Shown: positions 1 through 6,823, counted from the first letter of the stretch. The stretch is 13,289 nucleotides of DNA from an uncultured bacterium (GCA_900547945.1 URIT01000094.1:1-13289), one strand, 5' to 3'. Translations and numbers: made by a program. The notes: a model not told the origin generated them from the letters alone.

Positions 1-69
1 CCGGCGCAAAACCGTCGGCTAGCTATCTCGACAAATCAGGGATTTGGAATCTCTGCTCCCGCTGCAGAC

Positions 70-110
70 ACGTCCGAACAGGCTCGGCGCGGAACGTCCG
101 AAGAGGCTCG
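70..110. repeat. 17-bp direct repeat, two copies
   Basis: Two copies of ACGTCCGAAvAGGCTCG lie at 70-86 and 94-110, differing at one base, 24 bp apart start to start. They sit upstream of the -10-like site of the first gene. They could be a regulator site or a decayed repeat. The rest of 1-165 shows no convincing gene on either strand. Confidence 0.5.
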
Positions 111-147
111 TCCGCAAATCCCGCTTCCCTTTTCGCCCCAATAAGGC

Positions 148-153
148 TATACT
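148..153 (+). promoter_or_regulatory. Probable -10 box (TATACT) for the 187-666 gene
   Basis: TATACT preceded by GGC gives a good -10 hexamer 33 nt upstream of the ATG at 187, leaving a leader that contains the AAAGGAG ribosome site at 174-180. The -35 position at a 17-bp spacer reads TTCCCT, a poor match. The same GCTATAmT core recurs upstream of pfp and of the 7835 lipoprotein, which supports it as the local -10 form. Confidence 0.45.
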
Positions 154-186
154 TTCATTCGACGTTCAATACCAAAGGAGACGAAC

Positions 187-666
187 ATGAAGAAACTGTT
201 GACTGCACTGATGATTCTTGCCGCCGCCGCGACGCTCAAGGCCAGCACGGAGGGCTATGTGATGCTTTCGGTGTTCTCGCCCGGGCAGATCCCGATTGCG
301 GCGACTTCCCTCAACGGCGTGCGCCTCAATGCCCTCTACGGGGAGTGCCAGAACCTCAACGGCGTCGACGTGGGCGTCTTCGGGCGCGTGCGCGAGAACG
401 TGAACGGCCTCCAGGTTTCCGCCGTCAGCTCGGTGGGCACGGACGTCGTCGGCGCCCAGCTGGGCCTCGTGAACGTTGTGGAGGCGGACTTCGTCGGCTT
501 CCAGCTCGCGCTCTGGAACGACGTCGGCGCGACGGCGAAGGGCTTCCAGCTCGGCCTCGTCAACCGGGCGAACATGCTGGAGGGCCTGCAGATCGGTCTC
601 CTGAACTTCATCGACGAGCCGCAGCAGACGTGCCGCTGCCTGCCGATCGTGAATCTTGGATGGTAG
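187..666 (+). CDS. Exported LA_2272-like surface repeat protein
   Basis: A 159-residue protein with a clear N-terminal signal peptide (KK, then a Leu/Ala-rich core, roughly residues 1-19, ending near KAS). The mature part is built from near-perfect 15-residue repeats of the form xGxQLGLVNxxxxxx, with the conserved glycine at residues 44, 59, 74, 89, 104 and 119, then 133. This resembles the LA_2272-type surface repeat proteins found in Leptospira and PVC-group bacteria, which also end in a short hydrophobic tail like the PIVNLGW here. The start is supported by AAAGGAG at 174-180, 6 nt from ATG. It is probably exported beyond the inner membrane, perhaps to the surface; biochemical function is unknown. 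It is followed after 52 nt by glnS, with which it may share a transcript. Confidence 0.8.
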   Translation: MKKLLTALMILAAAATLKASTEGYVMLSVFSPGQIPIAATSLNGVRLNALYGECQNLNGVDVGVFGRVRENVNGLQVSAVSSVGTDVVGAQLGLVNVVEADFVGFQLALWNDVGATAKGFQLGLVNRANMLEGLQIGLLNFIDEPQQTCRCLPIVNLGW

Positions 667-679
667 CGCGCTTGTCCAG

Positions 680-692
680 TCCGCCTTGCGGA
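680..692 (+). other. Small hairpin between repeat-protein gene and glnS
   Basis: TCCGC-CTT-GCGGA forms a 5-bp stem with a 3-nt loop, followed by TTAGGGTTTTCT. It could be a weak terminator or attenuator after the 187-666 gene. The stem is short and the T-run is interrupted, so this is a weak call. Confidence 0.25.
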
Positions 693-718
693 TTAGGGTT
701 TTCTGAGTAGGTCCCAAA

Positions 719-2440
719 ATGGAAAACGTCAAAGAGTCGGACACGAGCCGGCATTTCCTGCGTCAGTGGATTGAGGAGGACGTCGCCGCCGGCCGCACGG
801 GCGGCACGGTGGTGACGCGCTTTCCGCCCGAGCCGAACGGCTACATCCACATCGGCCACGCCAAGGCCGTGTGCGTCGACTTCGGCATGGCGCAGCTCTT
901 CGGCGGCGAGTGCCACCTGCGCCTCGACGACACGAATCCGGCGAAGGAGTCGGACGAATACGCCGAGAACATCAAGAACGACATCCGCTGGCTTGGCTTC
1001 CAGTGGTCGGGACCGGGCGACGCCGGCGAGGCGGGCTTCTACAACGCCTCGAACATGTTCGAGAAGATGTACCGGATTGCCGAGGAGCTGATCCGGCGCG
1101 GGCAGGCCTACTGCTGCAACCTCACGCAGGAGGAGTGGAAGGACTACCGGGGCGTGCCGGAGAAGCCGGGCCGCCCCTCGCCCTCCCGCGACACCGATCC
1201 CGAACGCAACCTGCGCATCTTCCACGAGATGCGCGATGGCAAGTACGCCGACGGCGAGTGGTGTCTGCGGGCGAAGATCGACATGGCCTCGCCCAACATC
1301 CACTTCCGCGACCCCGTCCTCTACCGCATCCGCCACGTCGCGCACTACCACCTGGGCAATGCGTGGTGCGTGTACCCGATGTACGACTTCGCGCATCCGA
1401 TCGAGGACGCGCTGGAGGGCGTGACGCACTCGATGTGTACGCTGGAGTTCGAGGTCCACCGTCCGCTCTACGACTGGGTGGTGGACCGCATGGACGAGCA
1501 GGGGCTGCTCACGGTGCGCAACGGCGTGAAGATCCGTCCGCACCAGCGCGAGTTCGCGCGCCTCAACATCACCTGGACCGTGATGTCGAAGCGCCTCCTG
1601 CTGCAGCTCGTCACCGAGAAGCACGTCTCCGGCTGGGACGACCCCCGCATGCCGACCGTGTGCGCCATGCGCCGCCGGGGTTTCCCGCCCGCCGCGATCC
1701 GCGCGTTCTGCGAGCGCGTGGGCGTGACGAAGATCGAGAGCGAGAGCGACCCCGCGCTGCTTGAATGGTGTGTGCGCGAAGAACTCAACAAGACGGCCGC
1801 GCGCCGCATGGCCGTCCTCGACCCGGTGAAGCTCGTCATCGAGAACTTCACGGGCACGCGCACCGTCACGAAGCCGAATAATCCGCTCGACGCGGCGGCG
1901 GGGACGCGCGAGATCCCGTTCTCGCGCGAACTCTGGATCGACCGCGCCGACTTCCAGGAGAACCCGGAGAAGAAGTTCTTCCGTCTGGCGCCCGGCCGCG
2001 AAGTGCGCCTCGCCGGGGCGTGCATCGTCACCTGCACGGGCTTCGAGAAGGACGCCGAGGGGAAGATCACGCTCATCCGCTGCACCTGGGACGAGGGCAG
2101 CTGGGGCGGCAACCCGTCCGACGGACGCAAGGTGAAGGGCACGATCCACTGGGTCGACGCCGCAACCGCCGTCCCGGCCGAGGTGCGCCTCTACGACCGC
2201 CTCTTCACGGTGCCCGATCCGCTGCGGGACGGTCCTGAGCGTTTCCTCGACTACATGAACCGCGATTCGCTGAAGACGGGCACGGCCTACGTCGAGCCCG
2301 CGCTCGCCGCCGCCGCGCCCGGCGAGCGCTTCCAGTTCGAGCGCACCGGCTACTTCGTGGCCGATACGCGGGACTCGAAGCCCGGCGCCCCGGTCTTCAA
2401 CCGCACGGTCACGCTGAAGGACTCCTACCGTCCCGCGTGA
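719..2440 (+). CDS. glnS: Glutamine--tRNA ligase (GlnRS)
   Basis: A class I aminoacyl-tRNA synthetase of 573 residues (E. coli GlnRS is about 554) that charges tRNA-Gln with glutamine in the cytoplasm using ATP. Visible hallmarks are PPEPNGYIHIGHAK with the HIGH motif at residues 44-47, the LRLDDTNP stretch, the GlnRS/GluRS block PMYDFAHPIEDALEGVTHS, and the second ATP-binding motif VMSKR at 288-292, the GlnRS version of KMSKS. The C-terminal third reads as the anticodon-binding beta-barrels typical of the family. Its presence implies direct glutaminylation rather than only the GatCAB route. The start ATG is preceded by only a weak ribosome site (GAGTAGG at 705-711). The last 16 nt overlap the end of the convergent ispE. 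Confidence 0.97.
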   Translation: MENVKESDTSRHFLRQWIEEDVAAGRTGGTVVTRFPPEPNGYIHIGHAKAVCVDFGMAQLFGGECHLRLDDTNPAKESDEYAENIKNDIRWLGFQWSGPGDAGEAGFYNASNMFEKMYRIAEELIRRGQAYCCNLTQEEWKDYRGVPEKPGRPSPSRDTDPERNLRIFHEMRDGKYADGEWCLRAKIDMASPNIHFRDPVLYRIRHVAHYHLGNAWCVYPMYDFAHPIEDALEGVTHSMCTLEFEVHRPLYDWVVDRMDEQGLLTVRNGVKIRPHQREFARLNITWTVMSKRLLLQLVTEKHVSGWDDPRMPTVCAMRRRGFPPAAIRAFCERVGVTKIESESDPALLEWCVREELNKTAARRMAVLDPVKLVIENFTGTRTVTKPNNPLDAAAGTREIPFSRELWIDRADFQENPEKKFFRLAPGREVRLAGACIVTCTGFEKDAEGKITLIRCTWDEGSWGGNPSDGRKVKGTIHWVDAATAVPAEVRLYDRLFTVPDPLRDGPERFLDYMNRDSLKTGTAYVEPALAAAAPGERFQFERTGYFVADTRDSKPGAPVFNRTVTLKDSYRPA

Positions 2441-3162
2441 CGGCCGGGCGCGCGCCAGCCGAAGACCGACGCCCCCGAGCCGGACATCATCACGCCCGTA
2501 CACCCCTCCGCCTCCAGTTCCGCGAGCGCCACCGCGATTTCGGGATGGAGGCGGCAGGCCGCCGGCTGGAGGTCGTTGGCGCCGCGTCCCCGGTCTTCCG
2601 GGCGGAAGGCGCGGAAGACTTCCGGCGTCGAGACGAAGACCGGCGGCGTGCGGAGGACGAGCCGCGCGAGGTCCGGGAGCGGGACGTCCGCACACGCCGA
2701 CTCCGCAAGCGGCGTCACGCGCTCGCCCCTCCCCTCCATGAGGACGGGGCCGCCATGCGTCAGCGCGGGCACATCGCTGCCCACCTCCGCCGCGAGGGCG
2801 ACAAGCTGTTTTTGGGGGAGCTTCAGGTCCCAGAGTTCGTTGAGTCCGTTCAGGACGGCCGCCGCGTCCGCCGACCCGCCGCCCAGCCCCGCGCCCATGG
2901 GGATGCGCTTCGTGATCGCGATGCGCGCGCCCCTTCGGCATCCCGTCGCGCGGCGCAGGACGTCGGCGGCCTTCCAGGCGAGGTTCTTTTCCGGCGGAAG
3001 GTCGCCCGCCATTTCGACGGTGAGGTCGGCGGCGGGGGTCAGCTCGATGTCGTCGTGGAGCGGAATCGGCAACACGACGCTGCGCAGGTCGTGGTAGCCG
3101 TCCGGCCGCGTGCCGTGTACTTCGAGCGTGAGGTTGATCTTGGCGTGGGCCGCGCGGCGCAT
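2425..3162 (-). CDS. ispE: 4-diphosphocytidyl-2-C-methyl-D-erythritol kinase
   Basis: A GHMP-family kinase of 245 residues that phosphorylates 4-diphosphocytidyl-methylerythritol with ATP, in the MEP pathway to isoprenoid precursors. Visible features are HAKINL at residues 6-11 (catalytic-site lysine K8), the glycine-rich ATP loop PMGAGLGGGSADAAA at 88-102, the catalytic aspartate in GSDVP (D130), and the C-terminal GHMP motif MMSGSGASVFG at 225-235. It is shorter than E. coli IspE (about 283), mainly because it stops soon after the last motif. Its ATG overlaps the stop of the upstream pfp gene by one base (TGATG), so translation is probably coupled. The 3' end overlaps glnS on the other strand by 16 nt. 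Confidence 0.95.
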   Translation of the reverse strand: MRRAAHAKINLTLEVHGTRPDGYHDLRSVVLPIPLHDDIELTPAADLTVEMAGDLPPEKNLAWKAADVLRRATGCRRGARIAITKRIPMGAGLGGGSADAAAVLNGLNELWDLKLPQKQLVALAAEVGSDVPALTHGGPVLMEGRGERVTPLAESACADVPLPDLARLVLRTPPVFVSTPEVFRAFRPEDRGRGANDLQPAACRLHPEIAVALAELEAEGCTGVMMSGSGASVFGWRAPGRHAGR

Positions 3163-4364
3163 CACAGGATCTCGCAGCGCGGCAGGTCGCCGACGATTGG
3201 GCGGGCGTAGGCGAGGAATGCCTTCGTGACGTCGTGTCCGTTCGCCGCGATGAAGGCGTCCGGCACGCTGCGCGTGTACTTGGCGGCGTTCGCGATGGGC
3301 TGCGGCTCGAACGCGACGGCGTACGTCTTGCCCGGCTTGCGCACGATCGCGATCGTGCCCTTCGCGAGGCGGCCCGCGAGCGCGGCCCGGACGGCGGCGG
3401 CGCCGACGGCGCGCGCCTCCTTCCGGTCGGTCTTCGAGGCGATGCCGGGGAAGGAACGCTGCAGGTAGCCGAAGGTGTCGGCGCGCACGCGCGCGACGCC
3501 GGCATGCTGCTTGAGGTATTTCGCGAGGTAGTCGCCGAGGGCGCCCGTGCCGCTCATCTGCACGTTGCCGTGGCTGTCCTTCTCGCCGCCGGCGAACTGC
3601 GCGCCGATGGAGGCGCCCGACTCGTCGCGGATGCCCTCCGAGACGGCGACGACGCAGCGGCCGAACTTCTTCATGGCGGCCTGGACGTCCGCGACGAAGC
3701 CGTCGAGGGAGAACGGACGCTCCGGCAGGTAGATGAGGTGCGGGCCGTCGTCCCTGCGCACGCGCGCGAGGGCCGAGGCGGCGGTGAGGAAGCCCGCGTC
3801 GCGGCCCATGACGACGTCGATCTTCACGCCGCCGAGTGCGCGGTTGTCGAGGTCGTCGCCCTTGAAGGCGCTTGCGACGAAGCGGGCGGCGGAACCGAAG
3901 CCCGGCGTGTGGTCGCAGCTGCGCAGGTCGTTGTCGATCGTCTTGGGGATGTGGTAGCAGACGAGCGGGTAGCCGTCCTTCTCCGCCTCCTCCGCGACGA
4001 TGCGCGCGGCGTCCGCCGAGTCGTTGCCGCCGATGTAGAAGAAGAAACCCACCTTGAGGCGCTTGAACGCTGAGAAGATCCTGCGGCAGTCGTCCGCCGT
4101 CGGCTTGAGGCGGCAGGAGCCGAGGGCGGCGCTCGGCGTCTCGGCGATTGCGCGCAGTTTCCCCTCGTCCACCTTGCGCAGGTCCACGTAGTCGCGTCCG
4201 AGGATGCCCGCGATGCCGTGACGCGCGCCGAGGATCCTCCCGATGCGCGCACCGACGCGCGGCGCGCGCGCGGCGAGCACGGCCCCCACGAGGGACTGGT
4301 TGATGACCATCGACGGGCCGCCCGACTGGGCGATCACCATGTTCGTGAAATCGGTCTTCTTCAT
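3162..4364 (-). CDS. pfp: 6-phosphofructokinase, pyrophosphate-dependent type
   Basis: A 400-residue PFK-family enzyme that phosphorylates fructose 6-phosphate to fructose 1,6-bisphosphate. The motifs are QSGGP (13-17), GGNDS (112-116), PKTIDND (140-146), MGRDAG (186-191) and PERPF (214-218). Two positions separate donor types. ATP enzymes have GGDG and PGTIDND; this protein has aspartate D115 and lysine K141, the residues typical of PPi-using enzymes. The reaction is therefore probably reversible and uses pyrophosphate. It is first in a two-gene operon with ispE, overlapping by one base. No Shine-Dalgarno precedes the ATG; instead CCCCC sits there, with a -10 box only 7 nt away. The start is supported by MKKTDFTNMVIAQSGGP being a full family N-terminus. 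Confidence 0.95.
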   Translation of the reverse strand: MKKTDFTNMVIAQSGGPSMVINQSLVGAVLAARAPRVGARIGRILGARHGIAGILGRDYVDLRKVDEGKLRAIAETPSAALGSCRLKPTADDCRRIFSAFKRLKVGFFFYIGGNDSADAARIVAEEAEKDGYPLVCYHIPKTIDNDLRSCDHTPGFGSAARFVASAFKGDDLDNRALGGVKIDVVMGRDAGFLTAASALARVRRDDGPHLIYLPERPFSLDGFVADVQAAMKKFGRCVVAVSEGIRDESGASIGAQFAGGEKDSHGNVQMSGTGALGDYLAKYLKQHAGVARVRADTFGYLQRSFPGIASKTDRKEARAVGAAAVRAALAGRLAKGTIAIVRKPGKTYAVAFEPQPIANAAKYTRSVPDAFIAANGHDVTKAFLAYARPIVGDLPRCEIL

Positions 4365-4371
4365 GGGGGAT

Positions 4372-4380
4372 AGTATAGCA
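4372..4380 (-). promoter_or_regulatory. Extended -10 promoter of pfp-ispE, predicts leaderless mRNA
   Basis: Read on the minus strand, TGCTATACT (TGn plus TATACT) ends 7 nt before the pfp ATG at 4364. A transcript starting the usual 6-7 nt downstream of the -10 box would begin at or one base before the A of the ATG. There is no Shine-Dalgarno sequence in between (ATCCCCC). No good -35 hexamer is seen at 16-18 bp spacing, as expected for an extended -10 promoter. The same layout occurs at 7819-7834. Confidence 0.6.
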
Positions 4381-4397
4381 CAAAGAGGGATTGGGAG

Positions 4398-4421
4398 GGT
4401 CGCGCTTGTCGCGACCGTTTT
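4398..4421 (+). terminator. Dyad GGTCGCG-N5-CGCGACC plus GTTTT: terminator-like or operator
   Basis: A perfect 7-bp stem (4398-4404 with 4410-4416) and 5-nt loop is followed by GTTTTCTG on the plus strand. No plus-strand gene lies just upstream, so a terminator would only stop read-through or antisense transcripts. It lies at about the -35 region of the divergent pfp promoter and upstream of the TTGACG at 4436, so a regulator-binding dyad is equally possible. Confidence 0.35.
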
Positions 4422-4435
4422 CTGCGGATAGGTGC

Positions 4436-4463
4436 TTGACGGATTCTCGCCGTTTATGATACT
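4436..4463 (+). promoter_or_regulatory. Sigma-70-like promoter for the 4515 locus
   Basis: TTGACG at 4436-4441 is five-sixths of the -35 consensus. GATACT at 4458-4463 follows at 16-bp spacing, with TATGAT overlapping just upstream. It points into the accessory array and leaves a leader of about 45 nt ending in GGAGG at 4503-4507. Confidence 0.55.
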
Positions 4464-4514
4464 GTAGTGGCGTTTTCAGGACGTGGATGTGTGCTTCAAC
4501 GTGGAGGATTGGGA

Positions 4515-4985
4515 ATGTGGACACGGGAAAAAACGAGAGTTGACGGCGGTCTGCGGACGCATGGGGCCTTGGCGTTCTGCGCCGCGCTCCTCTTGTGCTG
4601 CGGGAGGCTGTCCGGCGCGGTCGTCACGAATGGGTTCGTCATCGTCGACGTGCCCGGCGTGCGTGTGACGGGGACGGGGGACGCGGTGTTCCACGTCTCC
4701 CGCGTCGGTGTGGCGAAGGACGCCCAGGTCAGGGTGACGGCCCGGCCGGGATGGCGGTTCGCGTCGGGGAAGCGTGAGATCGTGTTCCCGCTCGCCACCC
4801 TCACCACTTCCGGACCGGCGCCGTCAAGGCACAAGGTCCGATCCGATCTGGGGGAGGACGAAACCGAGATCACCTGGGAGGACTGCACGTTCGCGGCTGC
4901 GGTGCGCGACGTACATGTGCTGAAGCCGGACTTCAAGGTCCATCTATCACTTGGAAGTTTTCCTGTAGCCCCGTGGGTGTTCTGA
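4515..4985 (+). CDS. Secreted protein, 5' part of a gene split by a frameshift
   Basis: 156 codons beginning at ATG 4515 with an excellent ribosome site (GGAGG 4503-4507, 7 nt spacing); an upstream in-frame GTG is less likely. Residues 1-35 form a signal peptide (basic start, AFCAALLLCC core, cleavage near LSGA). Residues about 36-135 read as a beta-rich domain (many alternating Val/Thr/Arg strands, e.g. GVRVTGTGDAVFHVSRVG). The frame ends in PVAPWVF-stop. One added base in the CCCC run at 4969-4972 would carry the frame directly into the 4973-5446 ORF, giving PVAPVGVLNEEG and a protein of about 310 residues. H143 in KVHLSLG could then be the catalytic histidine preceding the downstream cysteine. 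No family is recognised for the N-terminal domain. Confidence 0.7.
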   Translation: MWTREKTRVDGGLRTHGALAFCAALLLCCGRLSGAVVTNGFVIVDVPGVRVTGTGDAVFHVSRVGVAKDAQVRVTARPGWRFASGKREIVFPLATLTTSGPAPSRHKVRSDLGEDETEITWEDCTFAAAVRDVHVLKPDFKVHLSLGSFPVAPWVF

Positions 4986-5446
4986 ACGAAGAAGGGCAGG
5001 AGTTTGTGGGCGTGACGGCGGGGTTCCATCCAGAGAATCGTAGATGCGTCAACTTTAAGGAAGATGACGATGGGACGGTGGAGGTGATTCCATCTGATGT
5101 TGATGGATTGTACGAGTCTCCAGATCCAAATACGCGCATCGAGGCAACAAAGACCTGGCATCTAACACGTAATGACTTTCTGAAAGGCATCGGCGAAGCT
5201 CGGAATTTGAAGATGCTTATATCCTCTGGATATAAGTACAATGCCGTGAACAACAATTGCGTCCATGCGGTTGCCCGAATTGCGGCGGCGGCAGGAATTC
5301 AATTGCCTCTGACAGAATTTGGATGGTATGCCTATACGTCGCCTGAAGCCTTCCTGTTAACGCCCGTTCGTACGAATACAACCCTCAGAATGTGCCTTGG
5401 CCCAACAGCCTACGGTCTTGGGATCGATCTCAGGAACATGAAATAG
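4973..5446 (+). CDS. Permuted-papain-like domain, 3' part of the split gene
   Basis: 157 codons if started at GTG 4973, but no ribosome site precedes that codon, and the frame stays open upstream inside the previous ORF, which argues for a broken or shifted single gene. The stretch YKYNAVNNNCVHAVARIAA resembles the active-site cysteine region of permuted papain-like amidase/acyltransferase folds (NlpC/P60-related, LRAT NC-x-HF type), with Cys at about residue 96 here. AGFHP upstream resembles the GFYP stretch often seen in such domains. The enzyme class is an inference from motifs only. Base composition is visibly less GC-rich than the 5' part, suggesting an exchanged or imported C-terminal domain. 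The TAG stop overlaps the AGGAG ribosome site of the next gene. Confidence 0.6.
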   Translation: MGVLNEEGQEFVGVTAGFHPENRRCVNFKEDDDGTVEVIPSDVDGLYESPDPNTRIEATKTWHLTRNDFLKGIGEARNLKMLISSGYKYNAVNNNCVHAVARIAAAAGIQLPLTEFGWYAYTSPEAFLLTPVRTNTTLRMCLGPTAYGLGIDLRNMK

Positions 5447-5455
5447 GAGCATGAA

Positions 5456-6046
5456 ATGAAAATGAAAGAGTATCTGTTCTTCGCAGCCATGTCGGTCTCC
5501 GCGCTGTTGCCGTTGCAATCCGGCGAATGGCGGGATGCCGCGCGGGGACAGCGGGAGAGGGCCGACCGGCTGCGTGAACGGGGCCTTCGGGTCTGCCGCC
5601 AGTATGCGTTCCTCGACGGCGGGATCTTCCGGCGAAAGGAAATCTTCCGGGAGGACTCTTCCGGCAGGAATTTCCACTGGTGTACGGTGACGAACGAACT
5701 TGATGGTGAGATCGTCAATGCTGGCTTCAAGGGGACCGGCCTCCGTATCCTGAATGCGTTCCAGTGGCAGGATGGGGTGAAGAAGCGAAGCGTGACGTGG
5801 CATTTCGACGAAAGGGGCATGTGGAACGGGATGGATGAGGTTTCGAATGTCTGCTTCAGCGCCCTGTACTACCTGAACGGGAACACCCGGGAGACCGAGA
5901 CGATCGTCCGTACGGAACGCGGCCCGGTCTACCGTGGGCGCATGTATTTCTTCGACATGAACGGGGAACCGTCCTCGTTTGACGACGTCGACGGGATACT
6001 CGAACGCGAGGCCCCCATGAAAGTCGAGCTCCTGTTCAGGAAATGA
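5456..6046 (+). CDS. Secreted MORN-like repeat protein, array copy A
   Basis: 196 residues, start ATG 5456 supported by AGGAG at 5445-5449 (6 nt spacing), which overlaps the stop of the preceding ORF and implies coupled translation. Residues 1-23 form a signal peptide (KMKEYLFFAAMSVSALLPL). The mature N-terminus is charged (RERADRLRERGLRVCRQ, likely helical). The C-terminal half contains a YYLNGN-type strand followed by YRGRMYFFDMNGEP, resembling the MORN/YwqK-like repeat unit. The three cysteines (in VCRQ, HWCT, NVCFS) are shared with the copy at 6236-6823, and two disulphide-capable positions may matter in the periplasm. Function unknown. The two proteins look about three-quarters identical by eye, with a one-codon indel in the GVKKRS region. 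Confidence 0.8.
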   Translation: MKMKEYLFFAAMSVSALLPLQSGEWRDAARGQRERADRLRERGLRVCRQYAFLDGGIFRRKEIFREDSSGRNFHWCTVTNELDGEIVNAGFKGTGLRILNAFQWQDGVKKRSVTWHFDERGMWNGMDEVSNVCFSALYYLNGNTRETETIVRTERGPVYRGRMYFFDMNGEPSSFDDVDGILEREAPMKVELLFRK

Positions 6047-6066
6047 AGGACACCGAAAGTCGGGGA

Positions 6067-6162
6067 GTGAACGACACCGGGAAAGACCTGCTCCCGCGCG
6101 ACCTGTCGGCCCAGCGCGCGAAGTACCCGTGCCGCCCTCGGCGCGTGGCGTCCGAACAGTTG
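6067..6162 (+). repeat. 96-bp spacer repeat, copy 1, with hairpin; broken gene start
   Basis: This segment matches 6844-6939 at 82 of 96 positions. It begins with GTG preceded by a GGGGA-type ribosome site and encodes IGKD/TGKD-like, LPRDLSA and RRVASE stretches in the same frame as the start of the gene at 6844. It therefore looks like the 5' end of a second copy of that gene, cut off where copy B begins. Differences fall 6/4/4 at codon positions 1/2/3, so no coding constraint is visible between the copies. It contains a hairpin around CCGCCCTCGG (6128-6145) that has one wobble pair. Confidence 0.6.
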
Positions 6163-6176
6163 CGCAGGAGCGCGAC

Positions 6177-6234
6177 AAGATTGTGGCTGTGCGCTTTGAC
6201 GTGGGGGATGGAATGTGGACACCTGGAAAAAAGA
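6177..6234 (+). repeat. Duplicated leader of the 4515 gene, placed before copy B
   Basis: This stretch closely matches 4478-4533, the leader and first codons of the secreted gene at 4515. Both contain the GAATGTGGACAC start region, followed by GGAAAAAA. Here the homologous ATG (6213) opens a 10-codon peptide (MWTPGKKIWK) whose TGA overlaps an ATG of copy B at 6242 (ATGA). It is a recombination scar and could still supply a ribosome site by coupling. Confidence 0.55.
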
Positions 6235-6235
6235 T

Positions 6236-6823
6236 ATGGAAATGATAAAACACCTCATGTCCGTGGTCGTTTTGGTCTCCGCGCTGTTGCCGCTGCAATC
6301 CGGTGAATGGCGTGACACCGCGAGGGGACAGCGGGAGAGGGCCGATCGGCTGTATGAACGGGGCCTCCGGGTCTGCCGCCGGCATGAGTTTCTCGACGGA
6401 GGAATCTTCAGGCGGAAAAATATTTTCCGGAAAAACTTCCCCGATCGGGACTTCCGTTGGTGTACGCTGACGAATACGTTCAACGGTGAGATTGTCAATG
6501 CAGGCTTCGCGGGGACCGGCCTCCGTATCTTGCGTTCGTTCCGATGGCAGGACGGAGTGAAGCGAAGCGAGACGTGGCTTTTCGACGAAAAGGGCATGTG
6601 GAGCGGGATGGATGAGGTTTCGAATGTCTGCTTCAGTGCCCTGTACTACCTGAACGGGAATACCCGGCAGACCGAGACGACCTTCGATACGGAACGTGGC
6701 CCGGCCTACCGTGGACGCATCTACCGCTTCGACATGGACGGGGAACCGTCTTCGTTTGACGACGTCGACGGGAAGCTCGAACGCGAGGTCCCCGTAAAGT
6801 TTGAACTCCTGATCAGGATGTGA
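6236..6823 (+). CDS. Secreted MORN-like repeat protein, array copy B
   Basis: 195 residues from ATG 6236, chosen because the signal peptide then aligns residue for residue with copy A up to SALLPLQSGEWRD; GGAAAAAAG at 6225-6233 is a modest ribosome site. ATG 6242, overlapping the stop of a 10-codon leader peptide, is the alternative start. The same layout as copy A is seen: signal peptide, charged helix RERADRLYERGLRVCRR, conserved WCT and NVCFSALYYLNGN, then YRGRIYRFDMDGEPSSF and an acidic VDGKLERE tail. The near-identical blocks with scattered replacements indicate recent duplication of an A-type gene. Function unknown. Confidence 0.8.
   Translation: MEMIKHLMSVVVLVSALLPLQSGEWRDTARGQRERADRLYERGLRVCRRHEFLDGGIFRRKNIFRKNFPDRDFRWCTLTNTFNGEIVNAGFAGTGLRILRSFRWQDGVKRSETWLFDEKGMWSGMDEVSNVCFSALYYLNGNTRQTETTFDTERGPAYRGRIYRFDMDGEPSSFDDVDGKLEREVPVKFELLIRM

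Noticed and set aside
1..186. Possible tRNA or gene tail at the window start
   Set aside because: No cloverleaf pairing or convincing coding frame could be made; only the short direct repeat and -10-like site are supported.
608..3505. Very long open frame (965 codons) on the minus strand
   Set aside because: It runs antisense through glnS and out of frame through ispE, is Arg/Ala/His-rich, has no family motifs, and is the expected result of high GC opposite real genes.
6043..6306. 87-codon frame between copies A and B as an intact gene
   Set aside because: Its first part is the truncated start of a C-type gene, and the rest is copy B read out of frame; kept as a repeat/broken start instead.
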